Counted from the stretch's first letter, positions 8,352 through 14,515 are shown. The stretch: 14,515 bases of DNA from Acidobacteriota bacterium (GCA_021805265.1 JAJZFR010000127.1:1-14515), one strand, 5' to 3'. Numbers and translations: made by a program. The notes: generated by a model from the sequence alone, not told the origin.

Positions 8352-9220
8352 AGCTGTATAACACCACAAAAGGGTTGTTTCTGAAAGCCGACGAAAAACT
8401 CTATCCGCTGCCGCTTGGCGGGCTGGGTGCGTCCGGGCAGGGTACGTCCGGACTGGGTACGTCCGGCATTGACGCGTTTCTGACGCTCGGCGATCCCTGG
8501 GCCTATCTTGCCGAGGTTGTGGCGGCGGGCAGCGTCGAGGACACCCTCCACGCCGACGAGCTGCTGGCCCCCATTGGCAGCCAGGAGGTTTGGGCGGCGG
8601 GGGTGACGTATTACCGCAGCCGGAACGCGCGAATGGAGGAGTCGAAGGACGCCGGCGGCGGCAGTTTTTATGATCGCGTCTACTCGGCCGAGCGCCCGGA
8701 GCTTTTTTTCAAGGCAACGGCGAGCCGGGTGGCCGGCCCAGGCGGCGAGGTAAGGATTCGCAGCGACGCGAAATGGTCCGTGCCGGAGCCGGAGCTGACG
8801 CTGGTGGTGAACCCGCGCGGCGAGATTCTGGGCTACACCATCGGCAACGACATGAGTTCGCGGGACATTGAAGGGGAAAATCCGCTCTACCTGCCACAGG
8901 CGAAGGTCTATCACCGGAGCTGCGCGCTGGGGCCGTCCATCCTGCTCGCTCACGAGCCGCTGGCGAAGGCGACAGGGATTCAGATTCGGATCGAGCGCGC
9001 TGGCGAGACCGTCTTTGCCGGGGAGACCAACCTGGGCGAGCTGAAACGCGAGCCGAAGGTGCTGGTCGAGTATCTGTTCCGCGACAACGTCTTTCCCGCA
9101 GGGGTATTTCTGATGACCGGGACGGGGATTGTGCCGGAGGACAGCTTTACGCTCGCGGCGGGCGACCGGATCCGCATCGTGATCGACGGCATTGGGGAGT
9201 TGGTCAATACGGTAGCGTAG
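8348..9220 (+). CDS. 2-keto-3-deoxy-pentonate (D-xylonate/D-arabinonate) dehydratase, FAH family
   Basis: 290 residues of the fumarylacetoacetate hydrolase superfamily, close in layout to the Sulfolobus 2-keto-3-deoxy-D-arabinonate dehydratase. It would turn 2-keto-3-deoxy-pentonate into alpha-ketoglutarate semialdehyde, the step after its neighbour, which together indicates a Weimberg-type route. The FAH metal ligands are seen as Glu147 and Glu149 (PEPEL) and Asp168 (IGNDMSSRD). Further matches are ERPELFFKAT, ENPLYLPQAKVY, TGTGIVPE and the closing IGELVNTV. The ATG overlaps the preceding stop and has GGAGGG upstream. The N-terminal part carries a Gly/Ser/Thr-rich run, LGASG-QGTSG-LGTSG (26-40), made by three 15-bp repeats and probably a surface loop. 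Substrate stereochemistry is inferred from the operon partner. Confidence 0.9.
8423..8467. repeat. Three 15-bp tandem repeats inside the keto-deoxy-pentonate dehydratase gene
   Basis: CTGGGTGCGTCCGGG, CAGGGTACGTCCGGA and CTGGGTACGTCCGGC are contiguous and in frame. They encode three pentapeptides of the form (L/Q)G(A/T)SG in the N-terminal domain, away from the metal site. Confidence 0.9.
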
Positions 9221-9248
9221 TTGTTTAGTTGTTTGTCTCTGGCACCGA

Positions 9249-10349
9249 TCAGGCGGGTGGAGCGCTGGTGCTCTCCCGGATGACGAGCGAGGTGGAGACA
9301 GGAAAGGTTCGCTGCGGGCCTGAACTGGCATGGGTGCCGGGATTCGTTCCGGGATTCGCACCGGGATTTGCGGCTGCCTCGGCCTGCAGGCGCAGCGCAT
9401 CGAAGGCGGCTTTGGCCAGGTCCATGCGCGAGAGGCGAATGGTGGTGAGCGGGGGCAAGGTGTAGTCGGTGAAGGCGATGTCGTCCAGGCCGATGACAGA
9501 GATGTCCTGGGGGACGCGCAGGTTTGCCTTGTGCGCCGCGTGGAGGACGCCGATGGCGGTCATGTCGTTCGAGCAGACGACGGCCGTAGGTCGCGATTTC
9601 AGCGCCAGCAGCTTGCCAAAACCGGCGTCGCCGCCCTTGAGCGTGTGATCGCACTCGACGATCCAGTTGGAGGCGATCTTGAGGCCGCATTTTTGCGCGG
9701 CTGCGAGGAAGCTCTCGCGGCGCGTGATGGCCGAGTGGAGGGTGTGTGGACCGGCGAGGAAGCTGATGCGGCGGTGGCCCAGTTCGACCAGATGCTCGAC
9801 CGCCGCGTGGATGCCCGTCGAGTAGTCGATGAGGATGGTGCTGACGGCGGGATCCTCGACTTCAAATTCGCAAAGAACCAGCGGCATGCGGTGGGCGGTG
9901 AGCTGGTCGAGTACGGTCTCTTCACTGCCGAAGGTGAGCACCGCCACGCCCTCGACCTTGCGCTCGAGCATACGTCGGACCGAGGTCGTGATCTGGCTGG
10001 CGTTGTCGATGTTGGCAGAGCTGACGAGTATCTCGTAGCCGTGCGCCACGGCGATCTCTTCAAAGCTCGCGATCAGCTCGGGGAAGAACGGGTTGGTGAT
10101 GTTTTCGACGATGATGCCAAGGATGCGGCTGCGTCCGGAGACGAGACTCCGTGCATGGGTGTTGGGGTAGTAGTCGAGTTGCTCGATGGCCTGCCAGACG
10201 CGCTTCGATAGCTTGTCGCTGACCGCGGAGGAGCCATTGATGGTGCGCGACACGGTAGCGATCGAGACACGGGCGAGCGAGGCAACGGTGCGGATGTCGG
10301 GTTTTCCGGCGGGATTGGAGCGATTGCCTTTGCGTGTCACGTGGTTCAT
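9249..10349 (-). CDS. LacI-family transcriptional regulator
   Basis: 366 residues with the LacI layout: helix-turn-helix and hinge at about 18-74 (RTVASLARVSIATVSRTING, then YYPNTHARSLVSGR), followed by a periplasmic-binding-like sugar domain (ILGIIVENITNPFFPELIASFE; later VCSNDMTAIGVL and ISVIGLDDIAFTDYTLPPLTTI). It converges on the pentose genes, with 28 bases between stops, so it is the natural candidate to control them in response to a pentose or pentonate; this is inference. About residues 327-338 are three ANPG/TNPG units from a 12-bp tandem repeat, placed between the last helix and the final strand and lengthening the protein beyond the usual 330-350. No clear ribosome site precedes the ATG. 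The gene lies 66 bases after ccmD on the same strand with no terminator seen between them, so read-through from the ccm operon is possible. Confidence 0.93.
   Translation of the reverse strand: MNHVTRKGNRSNPAGKPDIRTVASLARVSIATVSRTINGSSAVSDKLSKRVWQAIEQLDYYPNTHARSLVSGRSRILGIIVENITNPFFPELIASFEEIAVAHGYEILVSSANIDNASQITTSVRRMLERKVEGVAVLTFGSEETVLDQLTAHRMPLVLCEFEVEDPAVSTILIDYSTGIHAAVEHLVELGHRRISFLAGPHTLHSAITRRESFLAAAQKCGLKIASNWIVECDHTLKGGDAGFGKLLALKSRPTAVVCSNDMTAIGVLHAAHKANLRVPQDISVIGLDDIAFTDYTLPPLTTIRLSRMDLAKAAFDALRLQAEAAANPGANPGTNPGTHASSGPQRTFPVSTSLVIRESTSAPPA
9336..9371. repeat. Three 12-bp tandem repeats inside the lacI-type gene
   Basis: GCCGGGATTCGT, TCCGGGATTCGC and ACCGGGATTTGC lie end to end, with a decayed fourth unit at 9324-9335. 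On the coding strand they give ANPG, ANPG, TNPG. The array length keeps frame. Confidence 0.9.
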
Positions 10350-10415
10350 CGTACTTTGTTTCGCGGGCCAGCGCCAAGGTAAACTCGTGCGCCAGGGGAT
10401 CGCGGCGGGTTTTGT

Positions 10416-10511
10416 TTATTGCCGTCGCCACTTGAGGGTGATGAGTGCGAGGTATCCGAGCTGAATGATCCAGGTGGCGGCGAAGGCGGCGACGAGAAAT
10501 CTGTGATCCAT
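10416..10511 (-). CDS. ccmD: CcmD-like single-span membrane protein, 31 aa
   Basis: ATG at 10509-10511 to TAA at 10416-10418 encodes MDHRFLVAAFAATWIIQLGY followed by LALITLKWRRQ. It has one hydrophobic helix and a basic C-terminal end, the shape of CcmD, which in other bacteria holds the CcmABC complex together and helps release heme-loaded CcmE. An AGGGGA site lies seven bases upstream. It starts 27 bases after the ccmC stop, the place ccmD normally occupies. At 31 residues it is shorter than most proteobacterial CcmD. Naming rests on position, size and topology, since such short proteins share little sequence. Confidence 0.75.
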   Translation of the reverse strand: MDHRFLVAAFAATWIIQLGYLALITLKWRRQ

Positions 10512-10538
10512 GATTTTTCCCCTGCGTAGGTTGCGGGA

Positions 10539-11249
10539 TCAGTCCGCGTTGAGAGCGGCGAGGGCCGCGTTATGTTGGATTTTCTGTTGACGGCGTTCGA
10601 TGTAGACGCGGAAGGAGAGCACGGCGAGTCCCCATACGGCCCAGGCGAGAAGGTTCCAGCCGAAGGCATGCAACATGGCTGGGTCTTTCAGCCCTGCGTC
10701 AGGGTCGCCACCGAATACTGGCGAGGGATGCTGGGTTCGCCAGAGGCGATTAGCCAGGTAGTTGACGGGCATATCGAGCGCGCCGAAGATGGAGAGCACC
10801 GCAGCCAGCGTCGTCACCTGTGATCCGGAGGTGAAGCGCCGCACCAGCAGGTAACTGACGTAGATGAGCCACAGGACGAGGGTGGTGGTGAGGCGGGGGT
10901 CCCAGGTCCACCAGATGCCCCATACGGGCCTGCCCCAGATGGGTCCGGTTACGAGCACCACCGAGCAGAAGACCACGCCGACCTCAGCCCCGGCCAGCGC
11001 CCAGGCATCGGCGGCCAGCGCCCGCGCGGGGTTCGTGCGCTGCCACCCAAGAACCAGAAGCGAGGCAACAAAGTTGATGGTGAAGAACAGGTAACAGAGC
11101 ATGCCGTGAGGGACATGGTAGTAGAAGATGCGCCCAATATCACCCTGCGCAGCGTCCGCCGGGGCGGCATACATGGCTTGATAGAAGCCCCAGGACATCA
11201 ACAGCGCGATGGCCGCGATACCGGTGAGCAGGAAGAGCTTTTTCATCAT
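10539..11249 (-). CDS. ccmC: Heme handling protein CcmC (cytochrome c maturation, CcsA/CcmC family)
   Basis: An integral membrane protein of about 236 residues with roughly six membrane helices. It presents heme for covalent loading onto CcmE in System I cytochrome c maturation. The tryptophan-rich heme loop is seen as WWTWDPR (113-119), flanked by the family histidines: His45/His48 (IFYYHVPHG) and His174 (RTQHPSP). The ATG at 11247-11249 follows GAGGAA, and the next codon is also ATG; an upstream ATG at 11282 would add eleven residues encoded partly by a tandem repeat and is less likely. It follows ccmB after 127 bases that hold a 10-bp repeat array. Confidence 0.93.
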   Translation of the reverse strand: MMKKLFLLTGIAAIALLMSWGFYQAMYAAPADAAQGDIGRIFYYHVPHGMLCYLFFTINFVASLLVLGWQRTNPARALAADAWALAGAEVGVVFCSVVLVTGPIWGRPVWGIWWTWDPRLTTTLVLWLIYVSYLLVRRFTSGSQVTTLAAVLSIFGALDMPVNYLANRLWRTQHPSPVFGGDPDAGLKDPAMLHAFGWNLLAWAVWGLAVLSFRVYIERRQQKIQHNAALAALNAD

Positions 11250-11267
11250 GCGTTTCCTCGTGAATCG

Positions 11268-11317
11268 AACAGGATTGAACAAGATTAAACAAGATTAAAC
11301 AAGATCGAACAAGACGG
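11268..11317. repeat. Five 10-bp tandem repeats in the ccmB-ccmC gap
   Basis: Five end-to-end units: AACAGGATTG, AACAAGATTA twice, AACAAGATCG and AACAAGACGG. The array lies 18 bases upstream of the chosen ccmC start, in the leader. The unit is one helical turn long and is not a multiple of three, unlike the arrays inside genes. It may be a slippage product without function, or it may affect ccmC expression. Confidence 0.9.
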
Positions 11318-11376
11318 ATGGAACAACAGCGGACAGAGAGAGTGTATCCCCGGCGCGGCGGCCAAGGACAGCCGAG

Positions 11377-12081
11377 TCATTCAGCCTGAAGAACTGTCTC
11401 GAAGAGTAGCAGGCTGGCGGTCATGAAAAGGATGTCGTAGCCGGCGAGGAGCTTGAGCCACAGAAGCTGGGGGTCGCTGCCGTCGCCGGTGAGGATGGTT
11501 TTGACACCGAGCACCATAGCCAGCAGCGCGGGAAGAAAGATGGGAAAGAGGATGAGCGGGAGCAGCATCTCGCGGTTGCGGCTGCGGATGGAGAGCGCTG
11601 CGAAGAAGGTTCCGTTGGCGACCAGTGCCCACGTACCCAGAGGTATCACCAGTGCGAGCTGCCAGGTATCGCCCAAAGGATGGAGATTGTAAAAGATGAA
11701 AAACACCGGCCCGAGGACGAGTTGAACCAGCGAGACAAAGAAGAAGTTGGCCAGCGCCTTGGCGAAGAAGAGCGCGGCGGCGTCGGACGGGGTCATGCGC
11801 AGGGCGTCCAGGACCTGGTGGCGGATTTCGCGTGCCCAGGCCTGGTTGAGCGCGCTGACACTGGCAAAAAGTGTGGCCACGCAGAGGACGCCAGCGGCGA
11901 TCTGGCGTGAGGCTGCGGCCGTCGGGTCAAAGGCCATGCTGAAGAGGACGACAACCAGCAGCGCGAAGAAGAGCATCGAGTTGATGGATTCGCGCGAACG
12001 CCCCTCGATGCGGAGGTCTTTCCGCAGGTGGGTCCAGACGAGGGCGAACCAGCCTGGCCGGATGGTTGGCGTGGCGTTCAT
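11377..12081 (-). CDS. ccmB: CcmB, membrane subunit of the CcmAB(CD) heme-release ABC complex
   Basis: 234 residues, close to the usual 220. Six hydrophobic helices follow a short cytoplasmic N-terminus (FALVWTHLRKDLRIEGRSRE), which is the typical CcmB opening. Further family matches are FFALLVVVLFSMAF, NQAWAREIRHQVLDALRMTP and FARALANFFFV-like sequence in the middle. With CcmA it forms the transporter-like complex whose ATP use frees heme-loaded CcmE from CcmC. The ATG at 12079-12081 overlaps the stop of ybaK (ATGA), so the two are translationally coupled. Between its stop and ccmC lie 127 bases with a repeat array. Confidence 0.94.
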   Translation of the reverse strand: MNATPTIRPGWFALVWTHLRKDLRIEGRSRESINSMLFFALLVVVLFSMAFDPTAAASRQIAAGVLCVATLFASVSALNQAWAREIRHQVLDALRMTPSDAAALFFAKALANFFFVSLVQLVLGPVFFIFYNLHPLGDTWQLALVIPLGTWALVANGTFFAALSIRSRNREMLLPLILFPIFLPALLAMVLGVKTILTGDGSDPQLLWLKLLAGYDILFMTASLLLFETVLQAE

Positions 12082-12611
12082 TGTGCGTCTCCGCCGTGTT
12101 TGGCCGGGTTTGGAATCTCTTTCGCGAGGTCGGCGAGGGTCGCCGCTGCGGCGCGAATGTAGTCCTCGGGGGCGAGCAGGATTTGCACTCCGCGCAGGCC
12201 AGCCGAGACGCTGATCCGGTCGAAGAGCTGAATGGTTTCGTCGGCAAGGACGGGGTAGGACTTTTTCGCGGCAAAGACGGTCACGCCGCCGCGGATGTAT
12301 CCGGTGAGCGGCTGCACATCTTTGAGCGGGACCATCTCGGCGCGGCGAAGACCGGCAACGCGGGCGAGTTTTTTGAAATCCAGTTCCGCATCGCCAGGGA
12401 CCACGGCAAACAGGTAGGCTCCCGCGCCGTCCGTGGTGAGCAGGGTTTTGAAGACCTGTTCGGCGGGCAGTCCGATCTTGCGGGCGACCGAGAGTGCGGT
12501 CAGGTCGTCGGGATCGACCTCGTATTCGCGCAGCTCGTAGCGAATATCAAGGGAATCGAGAAAGCGTGCGGCGTTGGTTCGTGTCATCGCTCGGGTCATC
12601 GCTCGGGTCAT
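12078..12611 (-). CDS. ybaK: Cys-tRNA(Pro)/Cys-tRNA(Cys) deacylase, YbaK family
   Basis: 177 residues of the YbaK/EbsC family, which hydrolyses cysteine wrongly attached to tRNA(Pro) by prolyl-tRNA synthetase. The likely catalytic lysine is Lys55 (EQVFKTLLTT), and the family's GYIRGGV turn is at 104-110. The first ATG (12609-12611) overlaps the ccmA stop as ATGA and has AAGGGA upstream; the stop overlaps the ccmB start the same way. The opening MTRA-MTRA-MTRT is a 12-bp tandem repeat that offers three in-frame ATGs (12611, 12599, 12587). A longer open frame upstream is a shadow of ccmA. The position inside a cytochrome c maturation operon is unusual; a functional link through cysteine or heme thiols is a guess. 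Confidence 0.92.
   Translation of the reverse strand: MTRAMTRAMTRTNAARFLDSLDIRYELREYEVDPDDLTALSVARKIGLPAEQVFKTLLTTDGAGAYLFAVVPGDAELDFKKLARVAGLRRAEMVPLKDVQPLTGYIRGGVTVFAAKKSYPVLADETIQLFDRISVSAGLRGVQILLAPEDYIRAAAATLADLAKEIPNPAKHGGDAQ
12576..12611. repeat. Three 12-bp tandem repeats at the ybaK start codon
   Basis: On the minus strand, ATGACCCGAGCG occurs twice (12611-12588), followed by the related ATGACACGAACC (12587-12576). Each unit begins with an in-frame ATG. The outermost ATG overlaps the ccmA stop. Confidence 0.9.
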
Positions 12612-13315
12612 GAAAGCGTCCCTTCTTCGCGGGCAACGAGCCGGCCCGCCTTGAGGGTGAGGACGCAGTCGGCGATAGGGGTGGCGAGCGAGCGCTGGTG
12701 AGTGGTCAGCACGATGGTGCGCCGTGGGTCGCGGGTTCTGCGTCCCGCGCGGAACCGGGCAAGCAGGCTGACCATCTGGTGTGCGCTCTCCACGTCCATG
12801 TTCGAGAATGGCTCGTCGAGCAGGAGCAGTTCGGGCTGCGACAACAGGACGCGAGCCAGCGAGGCGCGCTGGCGCATGCCCTGGGAGTATTGTCCCAGGC
12901 TTCGCGACAGCGCCGGATCGAGGCCGACCTGGGCCAGCGCTTCCTCGGGCGCGAGCGTGGGCTGCCCGGAATAGAGGCTGCGGAAGTAGCGAAGGTTTTC
13001 GAGAGCGGTCAGCTCGTCGTAGAGCATCGGCGCGTGGCTCATGTAGCCGATGCGTGCGCGGGATTCGGTCGGCGTCGAGTTGCCGAAGAGCGTGATCGCG
13101 CCATGGCTGGGCAGGAGCAGCCCGGCCAGGATGCGCAGGAGAGTGGATTTGCCCGCGCCGTTTTCGCCCAGCAGGACGTAGCACTTGCCCGGTTCAAGAT
13201 CGAGCGTAACGTTGCGCAGCGCGGCAAAGTCGCCGAAGAGCCGGGAGACGGACTGGATGCGCGCGACCGGCTCCGAGCTTGTCGATGCCGGGAGGTCTTG
13301 CGCGGCGGGTGTCAT
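12608..13315 (-). CDS. ccmA: CcmA, ATP-binding subunit of the cytochrome c maturation ABC complex
   Basis: 235 residues with a complete ABC ATPase set: Walker A GENGAGKST (50-58), signature YSQGMRQR (143-150), Walker B LLLLDEP (163-169) and the switch histidine His206 (TTHQRS). The stretch YMSHAPMLYDELTALENLRY at the Q-loop is characteristic of CcmA. It powers release of heme-bearing CcmE from CcmC/CcmD, acting on the cytoplasmic face with CcmB. The ATG lies 12 bases after the ccmE stop with no obvious ribosome site, suggesting coupling. An N-terminal tail of about 18 residues precedes the domain. Its stop overlaps the ybaK start. Confidence 0.93.
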   Translation of the reverse strand: MTPAAQDLPASTSSEPVARIQSVSRLFGDFAALRNVTLDLEPGKCYVLLGENGAGKSTLLRILAGLLLPSHGAITLFGNSTPTESRARIGYMSHAPMLYDELTALENLRYFRSLYSGQPTLAPEEALAQVGLDPALSRSLGQYSQGMRQRASLARVLLSQPELLLLDEPFSNMDVESAHQMVSLLARFRAGRRTRDPRRTIVLTTHQRSLATPIADCVLTLKAGRLVAREEGTLS

Positions 13316-13327
13316 CTGTGGCGGCGC

Positions 13328-13843
13328 TCAGTTGCCTGCGGGGCTGGGCACGCCGTTGGGAGTTGCTTTCGGTGCGCCGTCATTCGCGGCTACCTTCGCG
13401 CCGGTCGAGGAGGTCGATTGCACGGGCGCGTACTTCGAGGCGCACTTGGCCTGCAACTGGGTGGCGTGGAAGACGCCATCGCGGCCCCATGTGCCGATGG
13501 CCAGCGCCTGGGCGTCGCCCTTGAAGGTGTCCGGCGGCGGCTCGGAACCCTGGTAATCGACGGTGATGTGGCGCGGATTCGCGTCCGCCTTCGGGTTGTG
13601 GCTTTCAAATTCGGTCAGGACGAAGCGGACGTTCGGGCCTTCCGGATGGATGCTCTCCGGCTTGACGAAGCCCTCGACGCGCAGGTTGCTGGCGTAGGCA
13701 TTCTGGCCCATGTTCTGCATCTCGGCGATGGTCACGTAGTAGCTTTTGTTCGCCGCCTGGCCGGTAAAGGCGAGGTAGCCGATAGTGGCGAGGACGACAG
13801 CCACGGCAATGCCAATGCGCAAGGATTTGTTCGAGCTTTGCAT
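13328..13843 (-). CDS. ccmE: CcmE, periplasmic heme chaperone with a CxxxY heme-binding motif
   Basis: 171 residues from the ATG at 13841-13843: a short basic cytoplasmic start, one membrane anchor (9-26), then an OB-fold domain (VEGFVKPESI, VRFVLTEFE, ITVDYQGSEPPPDTFKGDAQALAIGTW split by loops). CcmE carries heme across to apocytochrome c. The heme attachment site, HxxxY in E. coli, is CASKY here (Cys134, Tyr138), the CxxxY variant known from some archaea and deltaproteobacteria. A low-complexity Ala/Pro/Thr tail follows. An upstream GTG (13901-13903) has a perfect GAGGAGG at seven bases and would add 20 residues; the ATG has only GGAG. A candidate promoter at 13918-13947 would start RNA at that Shine-Dalgarno, which favours the ATG. 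First gene of the ccm operon. Confidence 0.9.
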   Translation of the reverse strand: MQSSNKSLRIGIAVAVVLATIGYLAFTGQAANKSYYVTIAEMQNMGQNAYASNLRVEGFVKPESIHPEGPNVRFVLTEFESHNPKADANPRHITVDYQGSEPPPDTFKGDAQALAIGTWGRDGVFHATQLQAKCASKYAPVQSTSSTGAKVAANDGAPKATPNGVPSPAGN

Positions 13844-13917
13844 GCGGTCGCTCCGCTTTCTGCAATGCGTTGCGCGGAGATTTTCTCGCGTCGGCGCGGG
13901 CACTGCGTTTCCTCCTC

Positions 13918-13947
13918 AGTGTACGAGCGGCCACGGCGGGGGGTCAA
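13918..13947 (-). promoter_or_regulatory. Candidate promoter of the ccm operon
   Basis: On the minus strand TTGACC (13947-13942) and TACACT (13923-13918) are 18 bases apart, matching the sigma-70 consensus at five and four of six positions. It lies in the 213-base divergent gap between ccmE and the propeller gene. TACACT also appears as the candidate -10 of the histidine kinase gene. Apart from this and the ribosome sites I see no other clear signal in the gap. Confidence 0.4.
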
Positions 13948-14056
13948 ACGCCGCGCGGTCTTCGTCCATCCCGGATGCGTGCCAGCGCGTAAAAAGGTGG
14001 AGAATTCTTCCTTCCGTCGCTGTGCCGCGCCGCAGGTTCTTGATAGGTTTATCGGT

Positions 14057-14515
14057 ATGACGATGCGACGGCTTTTCGTTCTGAAGGTTGCGATGCTGCT
14101 GGCTGTATTCTCCGGCGGAGGTGTTTTGCCGGCGCAGAATGGTGTTTTCTCTGGTCAGGATGCGGCGAAGCGCATCCGCCTGCCGACGAGCAAGGAGATT
14201 CTGTCGCCGGTTCCCGGTGCGCCGCAGCGGCTGAACAGCCTGCCCATGGCGGCGGCGTGGTCGCCCGATCATCGCTATCTGGCGATGGTGAATGCCGGAT
14301 TCGGAACGCTCGAGTCGGGGTTTGCCCAGTCGATTGCGGTGCTGGACGCGGAGACTGGAAAACTGAAGGATTTTCCCGAACAGAGGGTGTCGCTGGGCGC
14401 GCCGCAGACGCTCTACGCCGGGATTGTCTTCAGCGCGGATGGAAAACATCTTTACGTAAGCATGGATTCGCTGGGCGCGCCGGAGGGCGGCAAGGCGGAC
14501 GAGACGGGGAATGCG
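14057..14515 (+). CDS. Secreted beta-propeller protein, YncE-like, 3'-truncated by window edge
   Basis: ATG at 14057 opens 153 codons that run off the right edge. The first 26 residues (MTMRRLFVLKVAMLLAVFSG, then GGVLPA) form a signal peptide with probable cleavage before QNG. After a short linker (LPTSKEILSPVPGAPQ) come propeller-like strands: AAAWSPDHRYLAMVNAGFG, SIAVLDAETGKLKDF and GIVFSADGKHLYVSMDS. The SPDxRYLA and SADGKHLYV pattern is that of YVTN/YncE-type seven-bladed repeats. In Acidobacteria such N-termini often belong to large proteins with a C-terminal alkaline phosphatase-like domain, but that part is outside the window. A second ATG at 14063 is possible; no strong ribosome site is seen for either. 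Transcribed away from the ccm operon. Confidence 0.8.
   Translation, partial: MTMRRLFVLKVAMLLAVFSGGGVLPAQNGVFSGQDAAKRIRLPTSKEILSPVPGAPQRLNSLPMAAAWSPDHRYLAMVNAGFGTLESGFAQSIAVLDAETGKLKDFPEQRVSLGAPQTLYAGIVFSADGKHLYVSMDSLGAPEGGKADETGNA

Noticed and set aside
9218..9235. Duplicated TAGTTGTTT after the dehydratase stop
   Set aside because: Only two short copies; too little to call a repeat array or terminator.
11268..11317. Tandem array as a CRISPR
   Set aside because: The units are 10 bp with no spacers and no cas genes are near.
12612..13184. N-terminal extension of the ybaK frame to 368 codons
   Set aside because: This part overlaps ccmA in another frame and has no domain; the ATG at 12611 with its ATGA overlap and ribosome site is the better start.

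Overview
The window is GC-rich bacterial chromosome. The gene set (cNMP-linked soluble histidine kinase, DUF2191-type VapB, D-xylonate dehydratase cassette, System I cytochrome c maturation genes, YncE-like secreted propeller) and codon use suggest a soil Acidobacteriota of the Terriglobus/Granulicella kind. That taxonomic guess is inference; no rRNA or other marker gene is present. No tRNA, rRNA or CRISPR array was seen.

Layout. (1) 1-2441 (+): the 3' part of a two-domain M16 zinc peptidase, closed by a strong hairpin terminator. (2) 2514-3542: an intact IS481-type insertion sequence with 23-bp imperfect terminal inverted repeats and a 6-bp target duplication (GTTACT). It landed exactly on the stop codon of the next gene. 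(3) 3538-4225 (-): a vapBC toxin-antitoxin pair behind a palindromic promoter/operator. (4) 4282-5847 (-): a soluble sensor histidine kinase with an N-terminal cyclic-nucleotide-binding domain. (5) 6024-6224 (+): a small unrecognised Ala/Gln-rich protein with its own terminator. (6) 6300-9220 (+): a long inverted repeat followed by two overlapping genes for consecutive steps of oxidative pentose (Weimberg-type) catabolism, D-xylonate dehydratase and 2-keto-3-deoxy-pentonate dehydratase. A LacI-type regulator converges on them. (7) 10416-13903 (-): a cytochrome c maturation operon ordered ccmE-ccmA-ybaK-ccmB-ccmC-ccmD, in which a Cys-tRNA(Pro) deacylase gene is stitched between ccmA and ccmB by ATGA overlaps on both sides. 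CcmE carries the CxxxY variant of its heme-binding motif. (8) 14057-14515 (+): the start of a divergently transcribed, probably secreted beta-propeller protein.

Three things stand out beyond ordinary annotation. First, short tandem repeats recur in unrelated genes: 12-bp units in the kinase, the LacI regulator and the ybaK start, and 15-bp units in the keto-deoxy-pentonate dehydratase. All keep frame, while a 10-bp array that does not keep frame sits in the ccmB-ccmC gap. This looks like one genome-wide expansion process filtered by reading frame. Second, the IS transposase frame has no stop inside the element: it runs through the inverted repeat and stops on a TAA supplied by the target duplication, the same triplet that stops vapC in the other copy. 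Third, a near-perfect 23-bp inverted repeat with a 9-nt loop ends seven bases before the xylonate dehydratase start and is not explained as a terminator.
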